Under the pieces are notes generated by a model, which searched no databases, was not told the origin of the DNA, and saw only the letters and a program-made list of their open reading frames with translations. The position numbers were made by a program, and so were the translations under genes. Shown here piece after piece: positions 45,842 to 55,381 of a stretch of DNA of 64,000 nucleotides; the stretch's first letter is position 1; each line of letters opens with the position of its first letter. Location: NCBI GenBank assembly GCA_039888615.1, contig JBDQQS010000014.1; one strand, written 5' to 3'. Source of the DNA: Flavimaribacter sp039888615. Its GTDB lineage: Bacteria; Pseudomonadota; Alphaproteobacteria; Rhizobiales; Rhizobiaceae.

Positions 45842-45872
45842 ATAAAAACGGCGGCGCTTTTCCGCGCCGCCG
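45842..45872 (-). terminator. Terminator/attenuator between rpsO and pnp
   Basis: A perfect 9-bp G/C stem (45849-45857 with 45864-45872) is followed in the minus direction by a T run (45848-45842). It lies directly after the rpsO stop codon and would end part of the rpsO transcripts before pnp. Confidence 0.8.
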
Positions 45873-45878
45873 AACAAG

Positions 45879-46148
45879 CTAACGGCGAATACCGAGACTC
45901 GCGATAAGCTTCTTGTACCGTTCCTCGTCCTTCTTTTTCACATAGTCGAGCAGAGAACGGCGATTGGAAACCATCTTCAGGAGGCCACGGCGGGAGTGGT
46001 TGTCCTTCTTGTGACCCTTGAAGTGTTCCGTAAGATTTGTGATGCGTTCGGTCAGCAGCGCGACCTGGACTTCCGGCGAACCCGTGTCGCCATCCTTCGT
46101 CGCATATTCTTTCAGAATCTCAGCCTTGCGCTCAGCAGTGATCGACAT
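45879..46148 (-). CDS. rpsO: 30S ribosomal protein S15
   Basis: S15 binds 16S rRNA early in small-subunit assembly. The 89-aa product MSITAERKAEILKEYATKDG through KKLIASLGIRR matches the normal length and has the RITNLTEHFKGHKKDNHSRR core. It is upstream of pnp as in most bacteria, but truB, its usual upstream neighbour, lies 9 kb away. Confidence 0.97.
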   Translation of the reverse strand: MSITAERKAEILKEYATKDGDTGSPEVQVALLTERITNLTEHFKGHKKDNHSRRGLLKMVSNRRSLLDYVKKKDEERYKKLIASLGIRR

Positions 46149-46220
46149 CGTACATCCTTTCGGTTTTTGAAGATGGAGGTCGCCCTGTGCCGGGATGTCG
46201 TCCAGCAGGGGCCGTTATTG

Positions 46221-46236
46221 ACGGCTCTTGAGCCGT
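46221..46236 (-). promoter_or_regulatory. Inverted repeat in the rpsO leader
   Basis: acggctc-tt-gagccgt is a perfect 7-2-7 inverted repeat about 75-90 nt upstream of the rpsO start. It could be a leader hairpin; S15 autoregulates through leader structures in several bacteria, but no specific fold is claimed. Confidence 0.35.
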
Positions 46237-46303
46237 ATGGCGCTGCATATAGGCCACGTCGGGGCAAAATACCAGCCTTATTTTCAACCGCCGGTATCCG
46301 CCT

Positions 46304-47212
46304 TCAGGTCTCCGGCGGCACCAGGCGCGCATTCGCGCGTTCACGATAGACGACGTAGAGGCCGGAAGCCACGGTGATGCAAATACCGACCGCGGCCATC
46401 CCGTTGGGCAGGTCCTTGAATATCAACCAGCCGATGAGGGTCGCGAACGGTATTTCGAGATATTGCATGGGCGCGAGCGACGAGGCGGGCGCATAGCGCA
46501 GCGACCAGGTCATCAACAGATGCGCCACGGTGCCAAGAACGCCGATCGACAAAAGCAGCAGCGTTTCACGGGTATCGGGAAAGATCATGGTGAAGACCGT
46601 GCTTTCGCGCCCCGCCGTCAGCAGATAAGCCGCCCCCAGGCCTATCGACACGTAAATTCCATTCGCCGCCTGCAGCGTGATGGGGTCGCATTGCTTGGCG
46701 ATCATCCGCGTGACCAGCATGAACAAGGCAAAAATGACCGCGACCACCAGAGGCAGCAGGGCGTAGGCGCCGACATCTACGAAGCGCGGCTGGATGACAA
46801 GAAGCGTGCCGATGAAACCGACGACGCAGGCAGCCAGACGGCGCGGCCCAATTTCCTCGTCAAGCACCATGCGGCCGAGAAGCAGCATGATGAAGGGCAT
46901 GACGAAGGCGATCGCGACCGCATCGGCGAGCGGCATGTAGCGCAGGGACGTGAACATGGCCGCCACGCCGATGACGTGAAGAAAGGCGCGGAGGATGGCG
47001 AGTTTGAGGACCCGGCCGCGCAGGCGCAGTTCCCTGCCCGTCCACAGGACGATCGGGATCAGCAGCAACGCCTGCATGAGAAACCTGAAGAACAGGAGCT
47101 GCGCAAGCGGCACCGTGTCTCCGAGCAGCTTGGCGATGGAGTCGCCGAGCGGCGCCATCACGCAGAAGCCCAGCATCAATGCTATGCCGAGCAGCGGCCG
47201 GTCCGCGTTCAT
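46304..47212 (-). CDS. EamA/DMT-family transporter
   Basis: This 302-aa membrane protein has about ten helices in two repeats. Repeat one contains GDTVPLAQLLFFRFLMQALL and ends near ALLPLVVAVIFALFMLVT; repeat two includes YAPASSLAPMQYLEIPFATL. The substrate is unknown. It begins the accessory stretch between rpsO and truB. Confidence 0.83.
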   Translation of the reverse strand: MNADRPLLGIALMLGFCVMAPLGDSIAKLLGDTVPLAQLLFFRFLMQALLLIPIVLWTGRELRLRGRVLKLAILRAFLHVIGVAAMFTSLRYMPLADAVAIAFVMPFIMLLLGRMVLDEEIGPRRLAACVVGFIGTLLVIQPRFVDVGAYALLPLVVAVIFALFMLVTRMIAKQCDPITLQAANGIYVSIGLGAAYLLTAGRESTVFTMIFPDTRETLLLLSIGVLGTVAHLLMTWSLRYAPASSLAPMQYLEIPFATLIGWLIFKDLPNGMAAVGICITVASGLYVVYRERANARLVPPET

Positions 47213-47387
47213 TGCGTGCGCCTGATAATACTACCGGCCGGATTGTCCAGAATTTCTCTCCCGAGACCGCGAATCATGTCGTAAATGATGGTCTGGGAAT
47301 ACAGCATGCGTTACCGAAGGGCGAGACGCTTCATCGCAGCTTCAATTTTATCTATTGTGGCCAGACTTCGAACCGGGAATCAAACCG

Positions 47388-47783
47388 ATGCAAGACACCC
47401 CGTCCGACGCCAATCCGATCATCCGGACCATCGCCATGCCGGCGGACACCAATTCGTCCGGCGATATTTTTGGCGGATGGCTGATGTCTCAAATGGACCT
47501 TGCAGCCGGAAGCGTCGCGGCCCGCGTTTCAAAGGGACGCTGCGCCACCGTCGCCGTGGAAGGCATGAAATTCCTGCGGCCGGTTCACGTCGGAGACGAA
47601 GTCACCCTCTACGCCACCCTTGGCAGAGTTGGGCGCACGTCGATGAGCATCCATGTCGAGGCGTGGCGACGCCAAAGACACGCCGAGGAAACCGAAATGG
47701 TGACGAGCGCGGAGTTCACATTCGTGGCGCTGGACGACAAGGGCCGGTCGCGACCGGTCTATCCCGATCAGCCGGACAAATAG
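47388..47783 (+). CDS. Acyl-CoA thioesterase, hotdog fold (YciA-like)
   Basis: This 131-aa protein has the hotdog motif PADTNSSGDIFGGWLMSQMD with the catalytic Asp and the strand GMKFLRPVHVGDEVTLYATL. It likely hydrolyses short or medium acyl-CoA. ATG 47388 is chosen because the family begins near there; an upstream in-frame ATG-like start at 47355 adds 11 unconserved residues. Its end overlaps the mannitol dehydrogenase gene (opposite strand) by 16 bp. Confidence 0.85.
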   Translation: MQDTPSDANPIIRTIAMPADTNSSGDIFGGWLMSQMDLAAGSVAARVSKGRCATVAVEGMKFLRPVHVGDEVTLYATLGRVGRTSMSIHVEAWRRQRHAEETEMVTSAEFTFVALDDKGRSRPVYPDQPDK

Positions 47784-49234
47784 GCTTCCAGGGTTTTGCG
47801 CGTTCCGGTTTTCCAAAGGGAATTCAGGGCCTTGCCGAAAGCTTCGGCAAAAGGCGTCCGATCCTTCAAGGGACCAAACATGTCGCTCATGGCAAGCCAG
47901 GCAGCCGGATTGTCCCGCGCCTGAAGCGCTGTCTTGTTGAGCCTTTCCGCATTCACGTCATCGATGACGATCGGCGCGCCGTCATCGGTTTCGCCCGCGC
48001 AATAGCGGCACCACAGGGCGACTTCCAAGGCAAGGCCGTCGACCGGCTTTCCGGCGTCGAGCCTGTCAGCGACCGTCGGCAGGATGAATTTCGGCTGGCG
48101 GTTGGACCCGTCGAGGCACAGCCGCGCAATCGTGTCGCCAACCTTTGGATTGGAAAACCGTTCGGCCACCTTTCGGAAATAGTCGTCGAGATCGACGCCC
48201 GGTACCGGCGGCACGGTCGGGATGATCTCGCTGCGCTCCAGTTTTTCGAGAAAGCCGCGGACAAGCGGCTCATCCATGGCGTCATGGGCGAAGCGCAGGC
48301 CCATCAGGCCCGAAGGATAGGCGATCGCGGCGTGGCCGCCATTGAGAATTCTGAGCTTCATCAATTCGAAGGGGCCGACATCGGGAACGAATTCCACGCC
48401 GACTTTCTCAAGCGCGGGTCGACCAAGGGGGAAATGATCCTCCAGAACCCATTGCCGGAACGGCTCGCAGACGACGGGCGAGGCGTCCTCGATATCGAAG
48501 GTGTCCTGCAGAAGGGTCCTCTCGCGATCGCCAGTGGCGGGTGTGATGCAGTCGACCATGCCGCTGGGAAACGCGACGTTCTCGACGATCCAGTCGCCCA
48601 GCTCCGGCGATATCAGGCCGGCGAGCCCGGTGACGGCGTCCCGGCAGACCTTGCCATTGTCCGGGAGATTGTCGCAGCTCATAACTGTGAAGGGGGCAAG
48701 CCCTGCCTCACGGCGGCGGACAAGCCCGGCGATCAGCATGCCGAAGACCGTCGACGGCGCATCGGGATTGCGGCTGTCGGCGATTATATCCGGATGATCG
48801 GCCTGGAATCCGCCGCGCTTTGCGTCGAGATAGTAACCGCCCTCCGTGATCGTAAGCGAGACGATGCGGATTTCCGGCCGCGCCATCGCCGCGATGATCG
48901 TCTTGGCGTCGATCTCCGCGAAATCGACCATTGCGCCACATATGCGCGCCGTGTAGCCGGCGGGATCGAGTTCCAGAACCGTCGTCAGCCAGTCCTGCTT
49001 TTCCAAGGTCGCGCGCATCTTTGCGTCATAGGGTTTTACGCCGGCGCCTGTGATCGCCCAGTCGTGATCCGCGCCCATCGAGAACAGCCGGTCCAGATAA
49101 ACCTGCTGGTGGGCGCGATGAAAATTACCGACCCCGATATGAACGATCCCGGACGTCAGCGCGGATCGGTCGTAGGCGGGGACGCTCACACCCTTGGGAG
49201 GGTGCTCCAGAAGGCGGCGGTTGAGTCTGGGCAT
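47768..49234 (-). CDS. mtlK: Mannitol 2-dehydrogenase-family polyol dehydrogenase
   Basis: This 488-aa long-chain polyol dehydrogenase oxidises mannitol (or arabinitol/fructuronate in relatives) with NAD. It has the N-terminal nucleotide site HIGVGNFHRAHQQVYLDRLF, the central SCDNLPDNGKVCRDAV and the catalytic Lys region KLRILNGGHAAIAY. It closes the smo gene order (binding protein, two permeases, ATPase, dehydrogenase), which fits mannitol or sorbitol use. Confidence 0.87.
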   Translation of the reverse strand: MPRLNRRLLEHPPKGVSVPAYDRSALTSGIVHIGVGNFHRAHQQVYLDRLFSMGADHDWAITGAGVKPYDAKMRATLEKQDWLTTVLELDPAGYTARICGAMVDFAEIDAKTIIAAMARPEIRIVSLTITEGGYYLDAKRGGFQADHPDIIADSRNPDAPSTVFGMLIAGLVRRREAGLAPFTVMSCDNLPDNGKVCRDAVTGLAGLISPELGDWIVENVAFPSGMVDCITPATGDRERTLLQDTFDIEDASPVVCEPFRQWVLEDHFPLGRPALEKVGVEFVPDVGPFELMKLRILNGGHAAIAYPSGLMGLRFAHDAMDEPLVRGFLEKLERSEIIPTVPPVPGVDLDDYFRKVAERFSNPKVGDTIARLCLDGSNRQPKFILPTVADRLDAGKPVDGLALEVALWCRYCAGETDDGAPIVIDDVNAERLNKTALQARDNPAAWLAMSDMFGPLKDRTPFAEAFGKALNSLWKTGTRKTLEAYLSG

Positions 49235-49240
49235 ATCAAT

Positions 49241-49426
49241 TCATCCGGTTTGCGCCGTCGCCATCGCCGGCCGTGTCAATAGGACTGTGGTTCCTCCCGT
49301 GTGTTCGAACGCTGCAGCCGTCCGGACAGCAAGGGCGCCATCGCGTGCATGGGCGCCGACCAAAGCTTTGCCGACGCCGACAGCCGCGCCGGTGATCATC
49401 GCGACCCACTTTGCAAGGCGGCGCAT
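49241..49426 (-). pseudogene. Eroded smoS-like short-chain dehydrogenase
   Basis: The 61-residue frame opens with a recognisable SDR N-terminus, KWVAMITGAAVGVGKALVGA, which keeps the TGxxxGxG cofactor motif. After about residue 35 the similarity ends, and the catalytic Tyr-x3-Lys part is absent. It lies between the ATPase and mtlK, where sorbitol dehydrogenase smoS sits in related smo operons. I infer a deletion of most of smoS. A small unrelated protein is a weaker alternative. Confidence 0.65.
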
Positions 49427-49441
49427 GCGAACTCCTTGCTT

Positions 49442-50452
<1,011 letters not shown>

Positions 50453-50463
50453 GATCGCGCCCC

Positions 50464-51294
50464 CTATTTAACAGCGCCGAAGGTCAGGCCGCGCACCAGC
50501 TGCTTCTGGCTGAACCAGCCAATGATGAGAATGGGTGCGATCGCCATGGTGGAAGCCGCGGAGAGCTTTGCGTAGAAAAGCCCTTCGGGACTGGAATAGC
50601 TTGCAATGAATGCGGTGAGCGGGGCCGCCTTGGCCGCCGTGAGGTTGAGCGTCCAGAACGCCTCGTTCCAGGCAAGGATGACATTGAGCAGCAATGTCGA
50701 CGCAATGCCTGGTACCGCCATTGGCGTCAACACATGTACGATCTCCGACCACAGGGTCGCGCCGTCCATGCGCGCGGCTTCGAGGATCTCGCCCGGGATC
50801 TCCTTGAAATAGGTGTAGAGCATCCAGATGATGATCGGCAGGTTGATCAACGTCAGCACGATCACCAGACCGGTGCGGGTGTCCAGCAGGCCTGTGTCCC
50901 GGAACAGCAGATAGATCGGGATAAGAACGCCGACCGGCGGAAGCATCTTGGTGGACAGCATCCACATCAGCACGTCCTTGGTGCGCTTGGCCGGCACGAA
51001 AGCCATCGACCAGGCGGCCGGAATGGCGATGAGCAGGCCAAGCAGGGTCGAGCCGAGCGAAATGACGACGGAGTTCATGAAGTGACGGAAGTAATCCGAT
51101 CGCTCCTGCACCTCGCCGTAGTTTTCCAGCGTCCAGTCGAAGAACAGGAAGGATGGCGGCGATGCGATCGCCTCCGCTTCCGTCTTGAAGCTGGTCAGCA
51201 CGGTCCACAGGATCGGGAAGAAGATTGCCAGGGCAATGACCCAGGCGAAAACGGAAACGGCGACCTGGCGCCTTGTTGAAATTGCGCGAGCCAT
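50464..51294 (-). CDS. smoG: Polyol ABC transporter permease (MalG type)
   Basis: This 276-aa permease has six helices and the EAA loop with EIPGEILEAARMDGATLWSE, which docks to the ATPase. It is the second permease of the sugar-alcohol importer and lies 3 bp after smoF. Confidence 0.88.
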   Translation of the reverse strand: MARAISTRRQVAVSVFAWVIALAIFFPILWTVLTSFKTEAEAIASPPSFLFFDWTLENYGEVQERSDYFRHFMNSVVISLGSTLLGLLIAIPAAWSMAFVPAKRTKDVLMWMLSTKMLPPVGVLIPIYLLFRDTGLLDTRTGLVIVLTLINLPIIIWMLYTYFKEIPGEILEAARMDGATLWSEIVHVLTPMAVPGIASTLLLNVILAWNEAFWTLNLTAAKAAPLTAFIASYSSPEGLFYAKLSAASTMAIAPILIIGWFSQKQLVRGLTFGAVK

Positions 51295-51297
51295 CGG

Positions 51298-52170
51298 TCA
51301 CACCTCCAGGTTCTTGCCGATCATCCGCATCAGGAAGATCGCGACGATGTTGGCGAGTATGACCGCGACGATGCCGCCGGCCGAACCGCCTCCGACGTCG
51401 AACTGCAGCAACGACTGGGCGTAGACCAGGTAGGTGATGTTGGTCGACGCGTATCCCGGCCCGCCATTGGTGGTGACGAGGATTTCGGCAAAGACCGACA
51501 GCAGGAAGATCGTCTGGATCAGGATCACGACAGTGATCGCGCGCGCCATGTGTGGCAGCACGATGTAGAAGAAGCGACTGAACGGTCCGGCGCCGTCTAT
51601 CTCGGACGCCTCGACCTGCTCGCTGTCGAGCGACTGAAGCGCCGTCAACAGAATGAGCGTGGCGAAGGGAAGCCACTGCCAGGCGACCATGATGATGATC
51701 GAGAAGAGCGGCGCCTGCGCCAGAAAATCGAAAGGTTCGAGCCCGACCGCCTTCGCCATGTGGGCGAACAGGCCGTTGACCGGGTTCATGAACATGTTCT
51801 TCCACACCAGCGCGCTGACCGTCGGCATGACAAAAAAGGGCGCGATCACCAGAATGCGTACGATTCCCTGGCCCCATACGGGCTGGTCGAGGAGCAGCGC
51901 AAGCAGGGTGCCGCCGATGACCGTGATGAGCAACACGCCAACCACCAGAACGATGGTGTTCGCCAGCGCGGCGAAGAAGGCGGGATCGGTCAGGAAGAAC
52001 CGGTAATTCATGAAGCCGGCGAATTCTTCCATGCCCGGCATCAGGAGATTGTAACGCAGAAACGAGAAATAAATTGTCATAGACAGCGGGATGATCATCC
52101 AGCCGAGCAACAGGACTACGGCCGGAGATAGCATGAAACGCGCCGCGGTTCTTGAATGAGCAGTGGCCAT
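51298..52170 (-). CDS. smoF: Polyol ABC transporter permease (MalF type)
   Basis: This 290-aa permease has about six helices and an EAA loop at SLDSEQVEASEIDGAGPFSR. It forms the membrane channel with SmoG. It starts just after the binding-protein gene. Confidence 0.88.
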   Translation of the reverse strand: MATAHSRTAARFMLSPAVVLLLGWMIIPLSMTIYFSFLRYNLLMPGMEEFAGFMNYRFFLTDPAFFAALANTIVLVVGVLLITVIGGTLLALLLDQPVWGQGIVRILVIAPFFVMPTVSALVWKNMFMNPVNGLFAHMAKAVGLEPFDFLAQAPLFSIIIMVAWQWLPFATLILLTALQSLDSEQVEASEIDGAGPFSRFFYIVLPHMARAITVVILIQTIFLLSVFAEILVTTNGGPGYASTNITYLVYAQSLLQFDVGGGSAGGIVAVILANIVAIFLMRMIGKNLEV

Positions 52171-52241
52171 AACATGTCTCCAGATGAATTCCGGATTCTG
52201 AAAAAAGAGGGCCGATCCGAAGACCGGCCCCGGGGAGGATG

Positions 52242-53555
52242 CTATTTCGGGTATCCGGCCTTTTGCATTTCGCGTTCTGTCAGCCGCTGCGCATTCTGCA
52301 GCGCCTGCTCGGCCGTGATATTGCCGGCGAGAGCCGCCGAAAACTGCTGTCCGACCGCCGTTCCGATGCCCTGGAATTCAGGGATCGCGACGAACTGGAC
52401 GCCGACATAGGGAACAGGATCCACGGTCGGGTTCTGCGGATCGGCGGAATTGATGCTTTCAAGCGTCATCCTGGCGAAGGGGATTTTCGCATATTCCGGG
52501 TTCTCGTAGAGCGAGGTCCGGGTTCCGGGCGGCACGCTCGCCCATCCTTCCTTCTCGGCGACGAGCGCGAGGTAATCCTTCGACGTCGCCCAGTCGATGA
52601 ACTTCTTGGCTGACGCCTCGGAGTCGGTTCCCGCCGGAATTCCGAGCGACCACGCCCACAGCCAGTTGCCGCGCTTGCCGAGACCGTTGTCCGGTGCAAG
52701 CGCAAAGCCGACCTTGTCGGCGACCGTGCTGTTTTCAGGATCGGTCACGAAGGAAGCCGCGACGGTGGCGTCGATCCACATGCCGCACTTGCCGGACTGG
52801 AAAAGCGCCAGGTTCTCGTTGAAGCCGTTGGATGACGCTCCGGGAGGCCCTGCTTCTTCCATCAGGTCGAGATAGAACGTCAGCGTGTTCTTCCAGGCGT
52901 CCGTGTCGAACTGAGGCTTCCAGTCCATGTCGAACCAGCGCGCGCCAAAGGAGTTGGAGGCCGCCGTCAGGAAAGCCATATTTTCGCCCCAGCCGGCCTT
53001 GCCGCGCAGGCAGACGCCGTAGACTTCGTTTTCCTTGTCGGTCATGGCCTTGGCGGCCTTGGCGATGAAGTCCCAGGTCGGAGCATCGGGCATTTCGAGA
53101 CCCGCCTTCTCCATCAGATCCTTGCGGTACATGACCATGGAGCTTTCCCCGTAGAACGGAGCGGCGTAGAGACTGCCGTCGATCGTCAATCCGCCACGGA
53201 TCGCCGGAAGAAGATCGTCTACATCATAGGATTCCGGCAGATCATCAAGCGCGACCAGCCAGCCCTGCTTGCCCCAGATCGGAACTTCATAGGTGCCGAT
53301 CGTCATGATGTCGTACTGACCGCCCTTGGTGGCGATGTCGGTGGTGACGCGCTGACGCAGGACGTTTTCTTCGAGAACCACCCATTCCAGGTCGATATCG
53401 GGGTACTTGGACGTGAAATCGTCCGCAAGCTTCTGCATGCGAATCATGTCGCCATTGTTGACGGTGGCGATGGTAAGCGTTTCGGCGAGCGCCGGAGCGG
53501 ACACGGAAAACGCAAGCGCGGACGCGCCCGCGAGAGCGGTAATAAGCTTTTTCAT
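52242..53555 (-). CDS. smoE: Polyol ABC transporter substrate-binding protein
   Basis: This 437-aa exported protein has a signal peptide (KKLITALAGASALAFSVSAP, cleavage after ALA) and a family-1 solute-binding fold with YAAPFYGESSMVMYRKDLME and WAWSLGIPAGTDSEASAKKF. It is the first gene of the importer operon, as expected for smoE. Sorbitol/mannitol is the probable ligand, from gene order. Confidence 0.88.
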   Translation of the reverse strand: MKKLITALAGASALAFSVSAPALAETLTIATVNNGDMIRMQKLADDFTSKYPDIDLEWVVLEENVLRQRVTTDIATKGGQYDIMTIGTYEVPIWGKQGWLVALDDLPESYDVDDLLPAIRGGLTIDGSLYAAPFYGESSMVMYRKDLMEKAGLEMPDAPTWDFIAKAAKAMTDKENEVYGVCLRGKAGWGENMAFLTAASNSFGARWFDMDWKPQFDTDAWKNTLTFYLDLMEEAGPPGASSNGFNENLALFQSGKCGMWIDATVAASFVTDPENSTVADKVGFALAPDNGLGKRGNWLWAWSLGIPAGTDSEASAKKFIDWATSKDYLALVAEKEGWASVPPGTRTSLYENPEYAKIPFARMTLESINSADPQNPTVDPVPYVGVQFVAIPEFQGIGTAVGQQFSAALAGNITAEQALQNAQRLTEREMQKAGYPK

Positions 53556-53578
53556 GACTTCCTCCCAAAAATCGAGTG

Positions 53579-53593
53579 AGCAATTGCTATTGC
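53579..53593. promoter_or_regulatory. Candidate SorC-type operator at the smo promoter
   Basis: agcaattgct (53579-53588) is a perfect palindrome, and gcaat-tgct-attgc (53580-53593) is an overlapping 5-4-5 inverted repeat. They lie just downstream of the predicted transcription start of the smo operon, so a bound regulator would block transcription. The adjacent SorC-family protein is the likely ligand (inference). Confidence 0.5.
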
Positions 53594-53601
53594 TTCGGGC
53601 A

Positions 53602-53630
53602 ATTATTCGTTTTTAGCGCACATTTGTCAA
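53602..53630 (-). promoter_or_regulatory. Predicted smo operon promoter
   Basis: On the minus strand TTGACA (53630-53625) and AATAAT (53607-53602) are 17 bp apart. This is close to the housekeeping consensus, directed at smoE about 45 bp away. Confidence 0.65.
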
Positions 53631-53706
53631 CCGCCGCATCAATCACATTCTTTGACTGACGGCTGAATTCTTGATTTTTCCGTTTTATTTCATGCTGTTA
53701 GGAAAT

Positions 53707-54663
53707 TCAGTTTCGCAAAAGAGCTTCTGCGGTCGCTTCATTGGTGATGAAGCCATTGATGAGCCGGCCGGCAAGCGCGGCCCGGATCGCCGGAACTTTC
53801 TGGTCGCCGGCGGCGATGCCAATCACCGAATTTGCCGGATTGGAGCGGATCGGGGCGCTCGCCACCACCGAATTTGTGTGGTTCTCGATGAGACGACCCT
53901 GAGCGTCGTATATCCAGCTCACGATCTCGCCCACCGCACCGGCCCGAATGACGGCGTCCATCTGACCCTGATCGATGAAGCCGTCAACGAAGAGCGGCGA
54001 GTTGTCGCCGATATTGCCGATTCCGACGAACGTGACGTCTGCGCTGGCGCAGAGATCCAGAATATTGCGCACCGGCTTCTGTCCATGCAGCAATTCGCGC
54101 TCTTCCGGCGACGTGGCGAAGACAGGCAGAGGCATCGGGTAATGACGGGCCCGGACCTTGTCGGCAAGCTGGATGATGGCGTTGTAGGCCGAGGCCGAAC
54201 CATCGGCGGACATGTTGCCGAGCAGCGACACGATGCGGTGCTGCGGACAATCCATCGGCGGTAGCTCCTCGACGCAGGCGCGCAGCGCCCGCCCGGTTCC
54301 GAAGGCGATGATCTTGGGATTGGAGGATTTGAGTTCCCGCTCCATAAGCCCGGCGCCGGCCTGCGCCAGCCCGACGATGGAACCCGGCGAATCGGGGTCG
54401 CTGGGCACAACGTCGCAGTAGTCGAGCCGGTAGGCGTCCGTCAGCCTGCGCGCCAGTTCCATGCAGTGGGCGATGGGATGGTCGAGGCGAACCTTGATCA
54501 GTTTTTCGGTGATGGCGAGAGAGACCAGACGCTGCGCGGATTGTCGCGACACGCCGAGCTTGCGGGCGATCTCGTCCTGGGTGTTGCCGGCGACATAGTA
54601 GAGCCATCCGGCGCGAGCCGCGTCGTCCAACCGGCTTGTCTCATTGTCGGTCCTGCCCGCCAT
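53707..54663 (-). CDS. smoC: SorC/DeoR-type sugar-responsive regulator
   Basis: This 318-aa regulator has an N-terminal HTH (NTQDEIARKLGVSRQSAQRL) and a C-terminal sugar-phosphate-binding domain of the SorC group (IIAFGTGRALRACVEELPPM and VTFVGIGNIGDNSPLFVDGF). It is upstream of and in the same direction as the smo operon, whose promoter it probably controls. The symbol is by context. Confidence 0.85.
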   Translation of the reverse strand: MAGRTDNETSRLDDAARAGWLYYVAGNTQDEIARKLGVSRQSAQRLVSLAITEKLIKVRLDHPIAHCMELARRLTDAYRLDYCDVVPSDPDSPGSIVGLAQAGAGLMERELKSSNPKIIAFGTGRALRACVEELPPMDCPQHRIVSLLGNMSADGSASAYNAIIQLADKVRARHYPMPLPVFATSPEERELLHGQKPVRNILDLCASADVTFVGIGNIGDNSPLFVDGFIDQGQMDAVIRAGAVGEIVSWIYDAQGRLIENHTNSVVASAPIRSNPANSVIGIAAGDQKVPAIRAALAGRLINGFITNEATAEALLRN

Positions 54664-54672
54664 TCCGTTTTC

Positions 54673-55353
54673 CTAACCGGCTCTTTTCAGCAAGGGGGCC
54701 ATATCATAGAAATCGGCCCAATTGTCAAAAGCCGGGACATCGGCCAGGTCGTCCGGCAGGTTCGACGTCCGGTTCAGCATGTGACCGGCGCCGGTGAAAT
54801 GCAGAAGCTGCATGCCGGCGGCGCGCGCGGCCTTCAGACCGGGCAGGCTGTCCTCGATCACCAGCGTATTGCTGGGACTTGCGCCCATGCGCTCCGCAGC
54901 GTGAAAGAACAGATCCGGCGCCGGCTTGCCGTTCGCGACCTCCGAGGCCGTGAACAGGCGATCTCCGAAAAATGAAGACAGGCCGGCGAGTTCGAGCGAC
55001 CGCTTCGCACGCGGCGGGCTGCTCGACGTCGCAACGCAGGAGGCGACGCCCAGTTCGTCCAGAACAGCTTCAATCCCCGCTACCGTCCGCAACTCCGTTT
55101 CAAAAGCGGCCAAAAGGTTCGAACGGTAGTGCGCTTCGAAATCATCCGGCAGCCGGTATTTCAGGCTGGTGCGGATTTCCTCCGCCACCTTCGGAAAGCT
55201 TCGACCGAGAAAATTTCGCTGAACGTAGTCGAGATCGACATGGACGCCGCGTTCAGCGAGAAGGTCAATCAGAATGCGGGCGCTGATGATCTCGCTGTCG
55301 ATCAAAACGCCGTCGCAATCGAATATCACCAGTGAAATGCGATCTGACGACAT
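54673..55353 (-). CDS. HAD-superfamily phosphatase (PGM-like)
   Basis: This 226-aa HAD hydrolase has motif I FDCDGVLIDSE, motif II in CVATSSSPPRAKRSLE, motif III around NGKPAPDLF and motif IV VIEDSLPGLKAA. Such enzymes in polyol clusters act on small sugar phosphates, but the substrate is unknown. ATG 55353 is used (MSSDRISLVIFDCDG); an upstream ATG would overlap truB by 35 bp. It precedes the regulator gene by 10 bp. Confidence 0.85.
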   Translation of the reverse strand: MSSDRISLVIFDCDGVLIDSEIISARILIDLLAERGVHVDLDYVQRNFLGRSFPKVAEEIRTSLKYRLPDDFEAHYRSNLLAAFETELRTVAGIEAVLDELGVASCVATSSSPPRAKRSLELAGLSSFFGDRLFTASEVANGKPAPDLFFHAAERMGASPSNTLVIEDSLPGLKAARAAGMQLLHFTGAGHMLNRTSNLPDDLADVPAFDNWADFYDMAPLLKRAG

Positions 55354-55381
55354 GGCCTCGAAGTGTCCGGCTACGGTTGGC

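Noticed and set aside
47285..49282. 665-residue plus-strand frame over the thioesterase and mannitol dehydrogenase
   Set aside because: It is out of frame with the thioesterase and antisense to the polyol dehydrogenase; both real genes show family motifs.
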